Shown piece by piece: positions 1-8,786 of a stretch of 64,000 nt of DNA. The notes beneath the pieces were generated by a model. It saw only the letters and a program-made list of their open reading frames with translations. It was not told the DNA's origin and made no database searches. The translations under genes and the position numbers were made by a program. The stretch's first letter is position 1. Each line of letters opens with the position of its first letter. The stretch covers positions 2,916,501 to 2,980,500 of the forward strand of contig NZ_CP029427.2 in NCBI RefSeq assembly GCF_002266465.3, written 5' to 3'. The DNA comes from Bradyrhizobium symbiodeficiens. GTDB taxonomy: Bacteria; Pseudomonadota; Alphaproteobacteria; Rhizobiales; Xanthobacteraceae.

Positions 1-375
1 TCCGCTGCGACGGAAGCGTCCGCGCGACAGCGCGTCGTCTATCATCTCGCCGATGCCGATCGTGTCGTCTTCGTTCTGGGCAATCTGCAGAACCATGTCG
101 ACGGCGTCGGCGGACCTGGGAAGGCTGACATCAGGCTGGTGGTGCACGGGCCGGCGCTGCGAGCCTTCCACGCGCTCGCGGCACAGGAGCACACCGTTGC
201 GATGATGACGAAGCTCGTCGATGCCGGCGTTGGTTTCGACGCCTGCGCCAACACGATGAAGGCGCAGGGCGTCAAGCTGGACGACCTCACGCCCGGCTTC
301 GTGGTGGCCGAGAAGGGCGGCGTGGTGCGGCTCGCCGAGCTGCAACAGCAGGGATATGCCTATCTACGGCCATGA
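1..375 (+). CDS. DsrE-like family protein, C-terminal part (5' end outside window)
   Basis: The frame is open from base 1 and ends at TGA 373-375, so only the last 124 residues are visible. The readable part alternates hydrophobic strands and helices as in DsrE/DsrF-like small sulfur-trafficking proteins: a strand reading VVFVLGN, the phrase IRLVVHGPAL, then FDACANTMKAQGV with one cysteine in the position where DsrE relatives carry a functional Cys, and a C-terminal VVRLAELQQQGYAYLRP, which is common in this family. It lies 74 bases before a YeeE/YedE sulfur transporter in the same direction, which supports a sulfur-related role. Family assignment is by pattern; the role in sulfur transfer is inferred. 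Confidence 0.72.
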   Translation, partial: SAATEASARQRVVYHLADADRVVFVLGNLQNHVDGVGGPGKADIRLVVHGPALRAFHALAAQEHTVAMMTKLVDAGVGFDACANTMKAQGVKLDDLTPGFVVAEKGGVVRLAELQQQGYAYLRP

Positions 376-449
376 GGCCGCTCCGGCATCCTGCGGTGTC
401 GAGCTTTGATCTGGCTCATGGGAAGTGACGGCCCAATCGCTAGAATTGC

Positions 450-1562
450 ATGCTCGCAGGAACAGCCGAGGCAGACGTGCTGACGCCGATCATCGATCTC
501 TTGGGTGAAGACCGGCTGTCTTGGCTCGGCGGCCTTCTGGCCGGAGGCCTGTTCGGGTTCTTCGCCCAGCGCAGCCGCTTCTGTCTGCGTGCCGCGGCGG
601 TCGAATTCTCCCGCGGCGAGGGCGGGCCGCGCCTTGCGGTCTGGCTCCTGACCTTTGCCGCGGCGCTGGTGGGCACGCAAGGCTTGGTCGCGCTCGGCTG
701 GCTCGACGTATCGGAGGCGCGTCAGCTCGCGCAGCAGGGAAGCATCTCCGGAGCACTGCTCGGCGGCGTCATGTTCGGTTGCGGGATGATCCTGGCGCGC
801 GGCTGCGCCAGCCGGCTGCTGGTGCTCTCGGCCAATGGCAATCTGCGGGCATTATTGTCGGGGCTGGTGTTTGCGGTGACCGCGCAGGCCTCCTATCGCG
901 GCCTGCTGTCGCCCGCGCGCGAATGGGTGACCAATCTGTGGCTGGTCGATGGTGGCCCGTCGCGCGACATTATGGCGATGTTCGGTGCCGGCACGCCCGA
1001 GAAGCTTGCCTTCGGAGCGGTGTGGCTGATTGCGGGGCTGTCCTTTGCCTTTCGCAGCCGGTTGCCGCGCCGGCTGATCCTTGCTGCGCTCGCAGCCGGA
1101 ACGGCCGTCGTCGCCGGCTGGCTCTTCACCTACCAGCTGTCGCAAGCTTCGTTCGCGCCGGTGACGCTGAAGAGCCTCACCTTCAGCGGACCGTCGGCCG
1201 AGTTGCTGATGCTGGTGCTCAACAGCGCGCAGCTCCGGCTCGGCTTCGATCTTGGCATCGTCCCCGGCGTGTTTCTCGGCTCGTTTCTGGCCGCGGCGCA
1301 CGCGCATGAGCTGAAGCTCGAGGGATTTTCTGATGGGCTCGGCATGCGGCGCTACCTGCTCGGCGCGGTGCTGATGGGGTTCGGCGCGATGCTCGCCGGC
1401 GGCTGCGCGGTTGGCGCCGGCGTGACCGGTGCCTCGGTCTTCGCACTCACCGCCTGGCTCGTGCTCGGTGGCATGTGGCTGGGGGCGGGGCTCACGGACC
1501 TGCTCGTCGATCGCGCCGGCATGCCGCAGCAGACGACGAGCTTGCCGGCAGCGAGCCGCTGA
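450..1562 (+). CDS. YeeE/YedE family (TsuA-like) sulfur transporter
   Basis: A 370-residue inner-membrane protein with about ten hydrophobic segments and the cysteine motifs of the YeeE/YedE family. These are SRFC with Cys45, a GCG...RGCASR motif with Cys111 and Cys119, and GGCAVGAG with Cys319 near the C-terminus. In the characterised family member these cysteines relay thiosulfate through the membrane; this protein is presumed to import thiosulfate or a similar sulfur anion. It follows a DsrE-like gene and precedes an MFS remnant. No strong Shine-Dalgarno precedes the ATG; a GTG start within the first ten codons cannot be excluded. Confidence 0.88.
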   Translation: MLAGTAEADVLTPIIDLLGEDRLSWLGGLLAGGLFGFFAQRSRFCLRAAAVEFSRGEGGPRLAVWLLTFAAALVGTQGLVALGWLDVSEARQLAQQGSISGALLGGVMFGCGMILARGCASRLLVLSANGNLRALLSGLVFAVTAQASYRGLLSPAREWVTNLWLVDGGPSRDIMAMFGAGTPEKLAFGAVWLIAGLSFAFRSRLPRRLILAALAAGTAVVAGWLFTYQLSQASFAPVTLKSLTFSGPSAELLMLVLNSAQLRLGFDLGIVPGVFLGSFLAAAHAHELKLEGFSDGLGMRRYLLGAVLMGFGAMLAGGCAVGAGVTGASVFALTAWLVLGGMWLGAGLTDLLVDRAGMPQQTTSLPAASR

Positions 1563-1640
1563 ATCGCCGCGGTCTTGGTCGGCGCGCTGAGCGACCTCAT
1601 CGGCCGCAAGAAGACGTTCCTCATCATCGGCATCCTGGCG
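1563..1640 (+). pseudogene. MFS transporter remnant (motif A only)
   Basis: Directly after the stop of the sulfur transporter, 26 codons read as a typical major-facilitator loop 2-3 region: a hydrophobic run, then GALSDLIGRKKTF, then another hydrophobic run. This is the family motif A (G-x-L-S-D-x-x-G-R-K/R). The frame then runs into unrelated arginine/proline-rich sequence at the convergent end of the SDR gene. No start and no further MFS sequence is present on either side, so this is a fragment left by a deletion. Confidence 0.7.
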
Positions 1641-1661
1641 CACCTGCGGCCGCGCCGGCCA

Positions 1662-2396
1662 CTACCCCGCCAGAAACCCGCCATCCACCGCGACCACCGT
1701 TCCGGTCGCGTATTGCGAGGCTGGCATGCAGAGGAAGGCGACGGCACCGGCGATGTCCTCGGGCTGTCCCCAGCGCTTGAAGGCGGTGCGGTCGGCGATG
1801 CGCTGATAATGGGCGCGGTCGGTGCGGCCGGCGGCGTTGATCGCGGTTTCGACATAGCCGGGTGCGACGGCGTTGACGCGGATGCCGTCTTCGGCCCACG
1901 CCAGGGCCAGCGCCTTGGTCAGCATCACGACGCCGCCTTTGCTGGCGCAATAGGCCGGAATCCGCGGCAGCGCCAGGGTGGCATTCATCGAGGCGATGTT
2001 GACGATCGAGCCGTTCATCTTCGCCAGCTGCGAGCGAAACGCCATGCAGGTCCGAAACGTGCCCGTGAGATTGACGTCGAGCACTTTCATGAAGGTCTCG
2101 ATCTCGTATTCCTTGTCCCGCGCCAGGATGCCGGCGCAATTGATCAGCGCATCGACGCGTTGGTGTTGCGCTGCGAGTGACGCCACGGCTTCATCGCTCG
2201 TGACATCGAGCGTCGCGAGCGCAAGTCCAGTGCGCGGCTTGAGCAGGGAGCGTGCGAGATCGGCATCATTGACGCCTGTGGCGGTCACCGTCGCCCCGAG
2301 ATCGCAGAATTGGTTGCTGATCGCGGCGCCGATGTCGCCGGCACCGCCGACCACGACGGCATGAAAGCCGGGGGTGAGAGAAAAGCTGGCACTCAT
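1662..2396 (-). CDS. SDR family NAD(P)-dependent oxidoreductase
   Basis: A 244-residue classical short-chain dehydrogenase. The cofactor motif GGAGDIG is at residues 17-23, NCAG at 86-89 and DVN at 107-109. The catalytic set is Ser136, Tyr149 and Lys153 (YCASK), and the C-terminus VVAVDGGF is typical. It probably oxidises or reduces a hydroxyl of a sugar or polyol in the cytoplasm. It lies nine bases downstream of the lacI-type regulator on the same strand and so is probably co-transcribed with it. Its location opposite the sugar ABC operon suggests it acts on the same substrate or its first product. The specific substrate cannot be read from sequence. Confidence 0.9.
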   Translation of the reverse strand: MSASFSLTPGFHAVVVGGAGDIGAAISNQFCDLGATVTATGVNDADLARSLLKPRTGLALATLDVTSDEAVASLAAQHQRVDALINCAGILARDKEYEIETFMKVLDVNLTGTFRTCMAFRSQLAKMNGSIVNIASMNATLALPRIPAYCASKGGVVMLTKALALAWAEDGIRVNAVAPGYVETAINAAGRTDRAHYQRIADRTAFKRWGQPEDIAGAVAFLCMPASQYATGTVVAVDGGFLAG

Positions 2397-2405
2397 CGGA
2401 GGATC

Positions 2406-3449
2406 TCACTTCAGGATTGGGGGAGGCGGAGCCGTCGATTCCCGAACCACCAGTGAGAAATCGACCTCGCGATGCATGATGGTCTGCTCGCCGGCGAGGT
2501 TGCGCACCAGATATTCTCCGGCTCGCTGCCAGGTCTCGTCGGTTGGGACGTGGATCGTGGTCAGGCTCGGTCGCAGATGGCGGCTCCAGTCGAGGTCGTC
2601 GAAGCCGACGACCGACAGATCGCGCGGAACCGAAAAGCCGCTACGCTCCGCTTCCAGCAGGACGCCATAGGCGATGACGTCGTTGCCGCAGACCACTGCC
2701 GTCGGGCGGTCCCTGAGGTTGAGGAGATGGCGGGCCGCTTCGCGCGCGTCGTCCAGGGTATAGGGCACTTCGACATGCCATTCCGGAGGCAGTTCCAGGC
2801 CGTTCTCCGCGAGCGCGCGGCGAAAGCCGGCGACTCTAGCGCCAGCGCGGTCGTTGTTGCGCTGGAGCGCGGAAACGATTCCGATCCGGCGATGGCCGAG
2901 CTCGATGACATGTGCGGCCGCTCGATGGGCGGCCGCTTCGTTGTTCGTGCCGACGCAAGGGTAGGGCCGGTCGGGCTGATAGATCCCGACGTTGATGAAA
3001 GGCACCGCATTGTCCGCGAGCAGCTTGCGCAAACCTTCGTGATGGCAGTCGCCCCGCAGCACCAGGCCATCGACGCCGCGGCCGATCAGGTTGCGGGCCT
3101 GTTGCAGTTCGACGTCGAGATCATATCCGCTCGTGGTGAGGAACAGCATGTAGCCCACCGAAGAGAGGTACTTCTGCAGCGAAGCGATGCCGCGCGCGAA
3201 CATCGTGTTGTCGATCGTCGGCACGATCGCGCCCAGCGTACGCGACCGCCGCGATGACAGAATGCGGGCCGGCGCGTGAGGGATGTAACCGACGGCGTCG
3301 ATAGCCTGCGCGATGCGCGCGCGCAGGGACGAGCTCACCGCATCGGGATTGTTGAGCGCACGTGAGACCGACGCCGTCGACACGCCGGCTCGCGCCGCGA
3401 CGGCGCGGATGCCTTGCTTCGTCAATTTGGCGGACGATCCGTTTATCAT
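2406..3449 (-). CDS. LacI family transcriptional regulator
   Basis: A 347-residue repressor. The N-terminal helix-turn-helix (residues about 12-60) contains AARAGVSTASVSRALN followed by the hinge region IPHAPARIL. The rest is a periplasmic-binding-protein-like effector domain with GAIVPTIDN and the C-terminal VVRESTAPP. It is divergent from the sugar ABC operon starting at 3613. A perfect palindrome at 3449-3460 touches its own start codon and a second operator-like site lies at 3556-3571, so it probably represses both itself and the operon until the transported sugar or a phosphorylated derivative binds. Confidence 0.92.
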   Translation of the reverse strand: MINGSSAKLTKQGIRAVAARAGVSTASVSRALNNPDAVSSSLRARIAQAIDAVGYIPHAPARILSSRRSRTLGAIVPTIDNTMFARGIASLQKYLSSVGYMLFLTTSGYDLDVELQQARNLIGRGVDGLVLRGDCHHEGLRKLLADNAVPFINVGIYQPDRPYPCVGTNNEAAAHRAAAHVIELGHRRIGIVSALQRNNDRAGARVAGFRRALAENGLELPPEWHVEVPYTLDDAREAARHLLNLRDRPTAVVCGNDVIAYGVLLEAERSGFSVPRDLSVVGFDDLDWSRHLRPSLTTIHVPTDETWQRAGEYLVRNLAGEQTIMHREVDFSLVVRESTAPPPPILK

Positions 3450-3460
3450 GTAACGTTACA
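3449..3460. promoter_or_regulatory. LacI-family operator O1 (perfect palindrome)
   Basis: TGTAACGTTACA is a perfect 12-base palindrome with the central CG typical of LacI/GalR-family operators. It abuts the ATG of the lacI-type gene, so repressor bound here would block its own translation-initiation region. Confidence 0.75.
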
Positions 3461-3555
3461 ATCTCGTCTCAAGCCGCAATAAGGAGAATATCCGCGATAA
3501 TGCCGCGGAAAAGTTCGATTGTCCATCACTTGACAGAGATGCTGTGGCGCTTAGG

Positions 3556-3571
3556 ATGTAACCGTTTTCAT
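3556..3571. promoter_or_regulatory. LacI-family operator O2 before the sugar ABC operon
   Basis: ATGTAACCGTTTTCAT is an imperfect palindrome around CG sharing the TGTAAC half-site with O1. It is 42 bases upstream of the binding-protein start and placed to control the rightward promoter. The centres of O1 and O2 are about 109 bases apart. Confidence 0.65.
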
Positions 3572-3612
3572 AAGGTGCCGACAGCAAAAGGCGCCAGCGG
3601 GAGGAGAGTTCA

Positions 3613-4914
3613 ATGAAGGCCAAGATGCTCGCGACGCGCGTCGCGTTGCCTGTTCTTGCGATTGTCGCCGTCAGCGCGCAGGCGCACGCGGCCGATTTCG
3701 ACTGGATGAAGTTCAAGGGCAAGACAGTCACCTTTCTCGCCAACAACAATCCGGTCTCGCAGGCGTTGCTGACCTACAAGGCCGATTTCGAGAAGCTGAC
3801 CGGCATGATTCTCAAGGTCGACGGCTACCAGGAACAGCAGATGCGCCAGCGCCTGGTCACGGTCATGAATGCGAACAGCGACGAGGTCGACGTGTTCATG
3901 ACGCTGCCCTCGCGCGAAGGCGAACAGTTCGCCGCTGCCGGCTGGTACGGCGATCTCACTGCGATGGCCAAGAACGAGGTGGCCAAGGACTATGATCCGG
4001 CTGGATTGAGCCAGGCGCTGCTGAAGGCGGCGACTTTCGGCGGCAAGCTGACCAGCATGCCGATGAATCTCGAAGGTCCGATCTTCTATTACCGCACCGA
4101 TATCTTCAAGAAGTGCGGCCTCGAGGCGCCGAAGACGATCAAGGACGTCGAGGCTGCGGCCGAGAAGATCAAGACCTGCGACAGCTCCGTGACGCCGTTC
4201 GTCTCGCGCGGCCTCAAGCCCGCGGTCGCCTACACTTTCAGCAACATGCTGCACAACATCGGCGGCAGTTATATCGCGAACGGCAAGTCCAATCTCTGCT
4301 CGGCCAAGGGCAAGGAAGCGCTCGACACCTATAGCCGCCTGCTGCGCGATTTCGGTCCGCCCGGCGTCGTCAATTACAGCTTCCAGCAGATCTCTGCGCT
4401 CTATCGCAGCGGCCGTGCCGCGATGGCGTTCGAATCCTCCAACGAGCTGCGTACCGTCATGGACGGCGGTGCGCGCCTCAAGGACACCGGCCTGTTGCCG
4501 TTCCCGGCGGGCGAGGCCGGCCAGGTGCCGACCACGATCGGCTGGGGCATGGCGGTGTCCTCGCACAGCAAGCAGCCGGATGCCGCCTGGTATTTCGTGC
4601 AGTGGGCGACCAGCCCGGAAGTGCAGAAGAAGATGGCGCTCCAGGGCATTGCCCCGCCGCGTCCGTCGGTCGCCAAGGACCCTGAGTATCGCAAGTGGAT
4701 CGACGAAGAGCCGGTCCGCAAGGAATGGCAGGCCGCGCTCGACGTGCTCGCCACCAAGGGCTCGTCCGAAGTCGGTTATCCCATCGTCGCCAATCCGCAG
4801 TCGCGCGAATTCATCGGGCAGGCGGTGCAGGATCTGATCCTGAAGCAAAAGCCGATCGACCAGGCCTGCGCGGATGCCGACAAGGCGCTGGACGCGCTGA
4901 TCGCGCTGAACTGA
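3613..4914 (+). CDS. ABC sugar transporter substrate-binding protein
   Basis: A 433-residue extracellular solute-binding protein of the sugar (family 1) type. The N-terminus is a cleavable signal peptide: a positively charged start, a hydrophobic run, and an AHAA cleavage region at about residue 24-25. The mature part has the family pattern, including IFYYRTDIFKKCGLEAPKT and AWYFVQWATSPEVQKKMA. It captures a sugar or polyol in the periplasm and hands it to the two permeases that follow. AGGAGAG just before the ATG is a good ribosome-binding site. It is the first gene of an operon under the LacI-type regulator. Confidence 0.93.
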   Translation: MKAKMLATRVALPVLAIVAVSAQAHAADFDWMKFKGKTVTFLANNNPVSQALLTYKADFEKLTGMILKVDGYQEQQMRQRLVTVMNANSDEVDVFMTLPSREGEQFAAAGWYGDLTAMAKNEVAKDYDPAGLSQALLKAATFGGKLTSMPMNLEGPIFYYRTDIFKKCGLEAPKTIKDVEAAAEKIKTCDSSVTPFVSRGLKPAVAYTFSNMLHNIGGSYIANGKSNLCSAKGKEALDTYSRLLRDFGPPGVVNYSFQQISALYRSGRAAMAFESSNELRTVMDGGARLKDTGLLPFPAGEAGQVPTTIGWGMAVSSHSKQPDAAWYFVQWATSPEVQKKMALQGIAPPRPSVAKDPEYRKWIDEEPVRKEWQAALDVLATKGSSEVGYPIVANPQSREFIGQAVQDLILKQKPIDQACADADKALDALIALN

Positions 4915-4922
4915 CCGCCCGG

Positions 4923-4949
4923 TGCCGGCTGGCTCGCTGCCTGCCGGCA
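4923..4949 (+). other. Intercistronic stem-loop after the binding-protein gene
   Basis: TGCCGGC (4923-4929) and GCCGGCA (4943-4949) form a 7-base GC-rich stem with a 13-base loop between the binding-protein stop and the first permease. Such hairpins often stabilise the upstream mRNA so that binding protein is made in excess. There is no T-run, so it is not a simple terminator. Confidence 0.5.
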
Positions 4950-4975
4950 TCTCACTCGATCGAGGACAGGAACAC

Positions 4976-5863
4976 ATGTCTGATACGGCTGCGCCACTCA
5001 CGCAGGACCGGCAGAAGCTGGAGATGGCGGCGCTCTCGGCGCCGGCCGTGTTCTTCACGGTCGCGATGATCGCGTTCCCTGTCGTCTACACGATCTGGCT
5101 CGGCTTTCAGACGTTCTCCTCGACCGGCAAGCAATCCTTCGCGGGCCTCGCCAATTATTCGAAGCTGATCTCCGATTACGAATTTTGGCACGGTTTGTGG
5201 ATCACCATTGCGCTGTTCGTGCTGTCGCTGGTGCTGCAGCTCGTCTTCGGCATCTGGCTCGCACTGGTGCTGTTCAATGCCAAGCGCCTGCCGGGCATCG
5301 TGCGGTCGCTATTCATCTCGCCCTTCATGATGCCGCCTGTCGTGGCCGGCATGATGTGGCTGGTTATCCTCGATCCGTCGCTGGGTGCCGCCAACTATAT
5401 CCTGCAATCGTTCGGCCTGCCGCCCTCGGACTGGCTGGCTTCGCCGACATGGGTGATTCCGACGATTGCGCTGATCGATAGCTGGCAGTGGACGCCGTAC
5501 GTCGCCTTGATCGTGCTCGGCGGATTGCAATCGCTGCCGCCGAGCGTCTATGAGGCCGCGCAGATCGACGGTGCATCTCCGTTCAAGACGTTCCAGCGCA
5601 TTACGCTGCCGCTGCTGCTGCCGACCATCGTCACTGCAGCCATCCTGCGCAGCGTCGATCTCCTGCGCTTCTTCGACATCATCTACATCACGACCCAGGG
5701 CGGCCCCGGCAACGCCTCGAATACGCTCAATATCTACGGCTTCCGGGTCGGATTCGAATTCTTCAACATCGGCTATGCCAGCGCGTTGATGCTGACGCTG
5801 ACCGCGATCGTGTTCGGCGCCGTGCTCGCCTTCAACCGCCTCCGCGGCGCAGTGGCGTGGTGA
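4976..5863 (+). CDS. ABC sugar transporter permease 1
   Basis: A 295-residue inner-membrane permease of the MalF/UgpA type. It has six hydrophobic segments and the cytoplasmic EAA loop near residues 180-200 (YEAAQIDGASPFKTFQRITLP), which contacts the ATPase. The ATG at 4976 is chosen over an in-frame ATG at 4922 because it is preceded by AGGACAGG and because MSDTAAP fits a typical permease N-terminus. It pairs with the next permease to form the channel for the sugar bound by the upstream protein. Confidence 0.92.
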   Translation: MSDTAAPLTQDRQKLEMAALSAPAVFFTVAMIAFPVVYTIWLGFQTFSSTGKQSFAGLANYSKLISDYEFWHGLWITIALFVLSLVLQLVFGIWLALVLFNAKRLPGIVRSLFISPFMMPPVVAGMMWLVILDPSLGAANYILQSFGLPPSDWLASPTWVIPTIALIDSWQWTPYVALIVLGGLQSLPPSVYEAAQIDGASPFKTFQRITLPLLLPTIVTAAILRSVDLLRFFDIIYITTQGGPGNASNTLNIYGFRVGFEFFNIGYASALMLTLTAIVFGAVLAFNRLRGAVAW

Positions 5864-5867
5864 TGCC

Positions 5868-6695
5868 ATGAACGATGCCGTCAATACCGACCGCTGGATC
5901 CGCTGGCTCAACACGGTGCAACTCGTGATCGCCGGTGTGCTCATCATGGCGCCGACGGTCTGGATGGTGCTGTCATCGTTCAAGCCGTCCTTCGAGGTCA
6001 CTGCCTATCCGCCGACGCTGGTCTTCTCGCCGACGCTGGACAACTACGTCGAGCTGACAAGGACCACGCCGTTCCTGAGCTATGCGCTCAATAGCCTGAT
6101 TGTCACCATCGGTTCGACCGCGCTGGGGCTGCTGTTCGGGATTCCTGCCGCCTTCGCCGTCTCCTGGACGCGGATCACGTGGCCGGCGATCCTGACGCTC
6201 GCGGCGCGCATGGCGCCGGGCACGCTCTTCCTGCTGCCGTGGTACGTGATGTTCCGGCAAATCGGCATGATCGGCTCCTACACCGCGCTGATCCTCAGCC
6301 ACGCCGTCATCACGCTGCCGATCGTGATCTGGGTGCTGCTGCCATCGTTCGATGCCATTCCACGCAGCGTGTTCGAGGCGGCACAGGTGGATGGATGCAG
6401 CGTCACGCGTATCCTCTGGCGCATCGCGATGCCGCTCGTTGCGTCAGGCATCGCCGTATCGGCGATCCTCGCCTTCGTGTTTTCTTGGAATTACTTCCTG
6501 TTTGCGCTGGTGCTCTCCAATGGTGACACCAAGACGCTGATCGCGGCCGCCTTCAACTTCATCGGCGAAGGCTCGACGCAATGGGGCGCCCTCATGGCGG
6601 CTGCGACGCTGATTGCGTTGCCGCCGCTGGTGCTGGCTGCCCTGGTTCAGCGCTGGCTGGTGTCCGGGCTGACGCTCGGTGCGGTGAAAGGCTAG
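5868..6695 (+). CDS. ABC sugar transporter permease 2
   Basis: A 275-residue MalG/UgpE-type permease with six membrane segments and an EAA loop reading FEAAQVDGCSVTRILWRIAMPL. It starts four bases after the first permease stop, so the two are translationally coupled and form the heterodimeric channel. The last residues LVSGLTLGAVKG match the usual C-terminus of carbohydrate ABC permeases of this class. Confidence 0.92.
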   Translation: MNDAVNTDRWIRWLNTVQLVIAGVLIMAPTVWMVLSSFKPSFEVTAYPPTLVFSPTLDNYVELTRTTPFLSYALNSLIVTIGSTALGLLFGIPAAFAVSWTRITWPAILTLAARMAPGTLFLLPWYVMFRQIGMIGSYTALILSHAVITLPIVIWVLLPSFDAIPRSVFEAAQVDGCSVTRILWRIAMPLVASGIAVSAILAFVFSWNYFLFALVLSNGDTKTLIAAAFNFIGEGSTQWGALMAAATLIALPPLVLAALVQRWLVSGLTLGAVKG

Positions 6696-6702
6696 GTACT
6701 TG

Positions 6703-7707
6703 ATGAACGTATCCCCCCGTCCGAATTCGATCATGCAGGCCGCGGTCTTCCACGGCAACGACCGCATCACCATCGAGCGCGTGGCGATGCCCGATGTCGG
6801 CACCGGCGAGGTGCTGGTCCGGATCTTGCGCACCGCGCTATGCGGCTCCGATTTCAAGCTCTGGCACCAGGGCGCCGAGTTCACCGCCGGGCATGAGATC
6901 TTTGGTGTCGTCGAGCAGCCTGGTCACCGGCTGCACGGCCGCCGTTGCGCCGTCTACATTCCCCTGCATTGCGGCCACTGCGCCGCCTGCCAGCGCGGCG
7001 ACACCCAAATGTGCCTCGAAGTCTCCAGCCTGATCGGCTGGAACAGGCCGGGCGGCTATGCGGAATACGTGCCGGTGCCGGAGAACTGTCTGCTGCCGGT
7101 GCCTGATGATATCGAGGACAGCCTCGCGCCGCTCTTGCTCGACACCATCGGCACCTCCGGCCACGCCGTGCGGTTCGTCAGTCGCGTAGTGCCGCCGGAC
7201 GAGGCTGATGCGGTCCTCGTGATGGGAGCGGGGCCTGTCGGCCTCGGCGTCGTGCTGGCGCTTCGCGCGCTCGGCTACGACGACATCTATGTCGCCGATC
7301 CCAACGCGTCGCGATTGAAGATCGCCCAGTCTTTCGGTGCAAAAGCACATCCAGTCGGTGATACCTCGAAGCGCTTTGCGCTCATCATGGAATGCTCCGG
7401 CGCGCATGCGGCACGCAACGTCGGCATCGAGCTCGTCCTGCCGCGCGGGGCGCTGGTGTTGGTCGGCGAGAACGCCGCGCCCTGGACCATCGAGGAAGGC
7501 AAGGTCTTCCGCCGCAAGGACTTTTACATGATCCGGACCTTCTATTTCCCGGTTTCGGATTTCGAGCCGAATGTCGAGCTGCTGCGCAAATACAAGGACG
7601 AATATCGCATCCTCGTCGATGGCGAGTTCGGCCTCCCGGCGTTGCCCGAGAATTTCGCCCGCTTCGCCAAGGGCGAGCTGATCAAGCCCGTGCTGGCGCT
7701 GGACTGA
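6703..7707 (+). CDS. Zinc-dependent alcohol (polyol/sugar) dehydrogenase
   Basis: A 334-residue medium-chain dehydrogenase. Catalytic-zinc residues are seen in ALCGSD and TAGHEIFG, the structural-zinc cysteines in CGHCAACQRGDTQMC, and the Rossmann motif GAGPVGLG in the second half. It probably oxidises a secondary hydroxyl of the imported polyol or sugar with NAD(P)+. It lies between the permeases and the ATPase of the same importer, the usual layout of rhizobial sugar-alcohol operons. ATG 6703 has only a weak ribosome-binding site; ATG 6733 (MQAAVF) is an alternative start. Confidence 0.88.
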   Translation: MNVSPRPNSIMQAAVFHGNDRITIERVAMPDVGTGEVLVRILRTALCGSDFKLWHQGAEFTAGHEIFGVVEQPGHRLHGRRCAVYIPLHCGHCAACQRGDTQMCLEVSSLIGWNRPGGYAEYVPVPENCLLPVPDDIEDSLAPLLLDTIGTSGHAVRFVSRVVPPDEADAVLVMGAGPVGLGVVLALRALGYDDIYVADPNASRLKIAQSFGAKAHPVGDTSKRFALIMECSGAHAARNVGIELVLPRGALVLVGENAAPWTIEEGKVFRRKDFYMIRTFYFPVSDFEPNVELLRKYKDEYRILVDGEFGLPALPENFARFAKGELIKPVLALD

Positions 7708-7712
7708 CGATC

Positions 7713-8786
7713 ATGGCCTCGATCTCGATCCGCAATCTTACCAAACGCTACGGGAATTTCACTGTGATCCCCGATCTCAATCTGGAGATCGCGGACCACG
7801 AGTTCGTGGTTTTCGTCGGCCCGTCCGGCTGCGGCAAGTCGACCTTGCTCCGGATCATCGCGGGTCTCGAGCCGATTTCCTCCGGAGACCTCTACATCGG
7901 CGACACGCGCGTCAACGGCGTGCAGGCGGCGCAGCGCGACATCGCGATGGTGTTCCAGGACTACGCGCTCTATCCGCACATGCGGGTTTACGACAACATG
8001 TCCTTTGCGCTGGAGTTGCGGGGAACGCCGAGGGCGGAGATCGACGCGCGGGTGAAGCGCGCGGCGGCGCTGCTTCACATCGAGCCATATCTCGATCGCA
8101 AGCCGAGGGAACTCTCCGGCGGCCAGCGCCAGCGCGTCGCCATGGGACGCGCGATCGTGCGCAACCCTAAAGCCTTCCTGTTCGATGAGCCGCTCTCAAA
8201 TCTCGACGCCAAGCTGCGCGGGCAGGTGCGCGCCGAGATCAAGGCGTTGTCGCAGGAGCTCAAGACCACCATGGTCTTCGTGACCCACGACCAGATCGAG
8301 GCCATGACCATGGCCGACCGCATCGTGGTGCTGCAGGCCGGCACGATCCAGCAATACGACACGCCCGAGGCGGTCTACGAGCGGCCGGCCAACCAGTTCG
8401 TGGCCGGCTTCATCGGCTCGCCGGCCATGAATTTCTTTCCGGTCGAATGGCGCGAGGGGCGTGCGATCCTTTCGCAAGGTGGAACTGTGGTGCCGCTCGA
8501 CGGCGAGACCGCAGGCCGGCTGAGCGAGGCCGGCAACGCCGTGCTGGGCATTCGGCCCGAACATTTTGCCGTTGCTGCTGATGCGGCCGACGGCATTGCC
8601 ATCGACGTGAAGCTGGTCGAGCCGCTCGGTTCGGATACGCTGATCCATTTCGATCTCGCCGGCGGCTCCGCCATCGCGCGGGTCGATCCGGCGCTGCGGC
8701 CAAAGGTCGGCGATCGCATCACGCTGCGTCCGCAATCCGGCAAGACGCATCTGTTCGATGCCACCAACGGACAGGTCGTGCGGTGA
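7713..8786 (+). CDS. ABC sugar transporter ATP-binding protein (MalK/UgpC type)
   Basis: A 357-residue ATPase. Walker A GPSGCGKST is near residues 36-44. The signature LSGGQRQRVAMGRAI is near 133-147, Walker B is FLFDEP with a following D-loop NLDAKLR, and the switch motif is VTHD. The C-terminal third is the TOBE regulatory domain with GIRPEH. It energises the two upstream permeases. It starts five bases after the dehydrogenase stop and overlaps the kinase by four bases, so the operon is tightly coupled. Confidence 0.93.
   Translation: MASISIRNLTKRYGNFTVIPDLNLEIADHEFVVFVGPSGCGKSTLLRIIAGLEPISSGDLYIGDTRVNGVQAAQRDIAMVFQDYALYPHMRVYDNMSFALELRGTPRAEIDARVKRAAALLHIEPYLDRKPRELSGGQRQRVAMGRAIVRNPKAFLFDEPLSNLDAKLRGQVRAEIKALSQELKTTMVFVTHDQIEAMTMADRIVVLQAGTIQQYDTPEAVYERPANQFVAGFIGSPAMNFFPVEWREGRAILSQGGTVVPLDGETAGRLSEAGNAVLGIRPEHFAVAADAADGIAIDVKLVEPLGSDTLIHFDLAGGSAIARVDPALRPKVGDRITLRPQSGKTHLFDATNGQVVR

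Noticed and set aside
3610..5058. A 482-codon frame antisense to the sugar-binding protein
   Set aside because: It has no recognisable family and Arg/Asp/Leu-rich shadow composition, opposite a clear signal-peptide-bearing binding protein.
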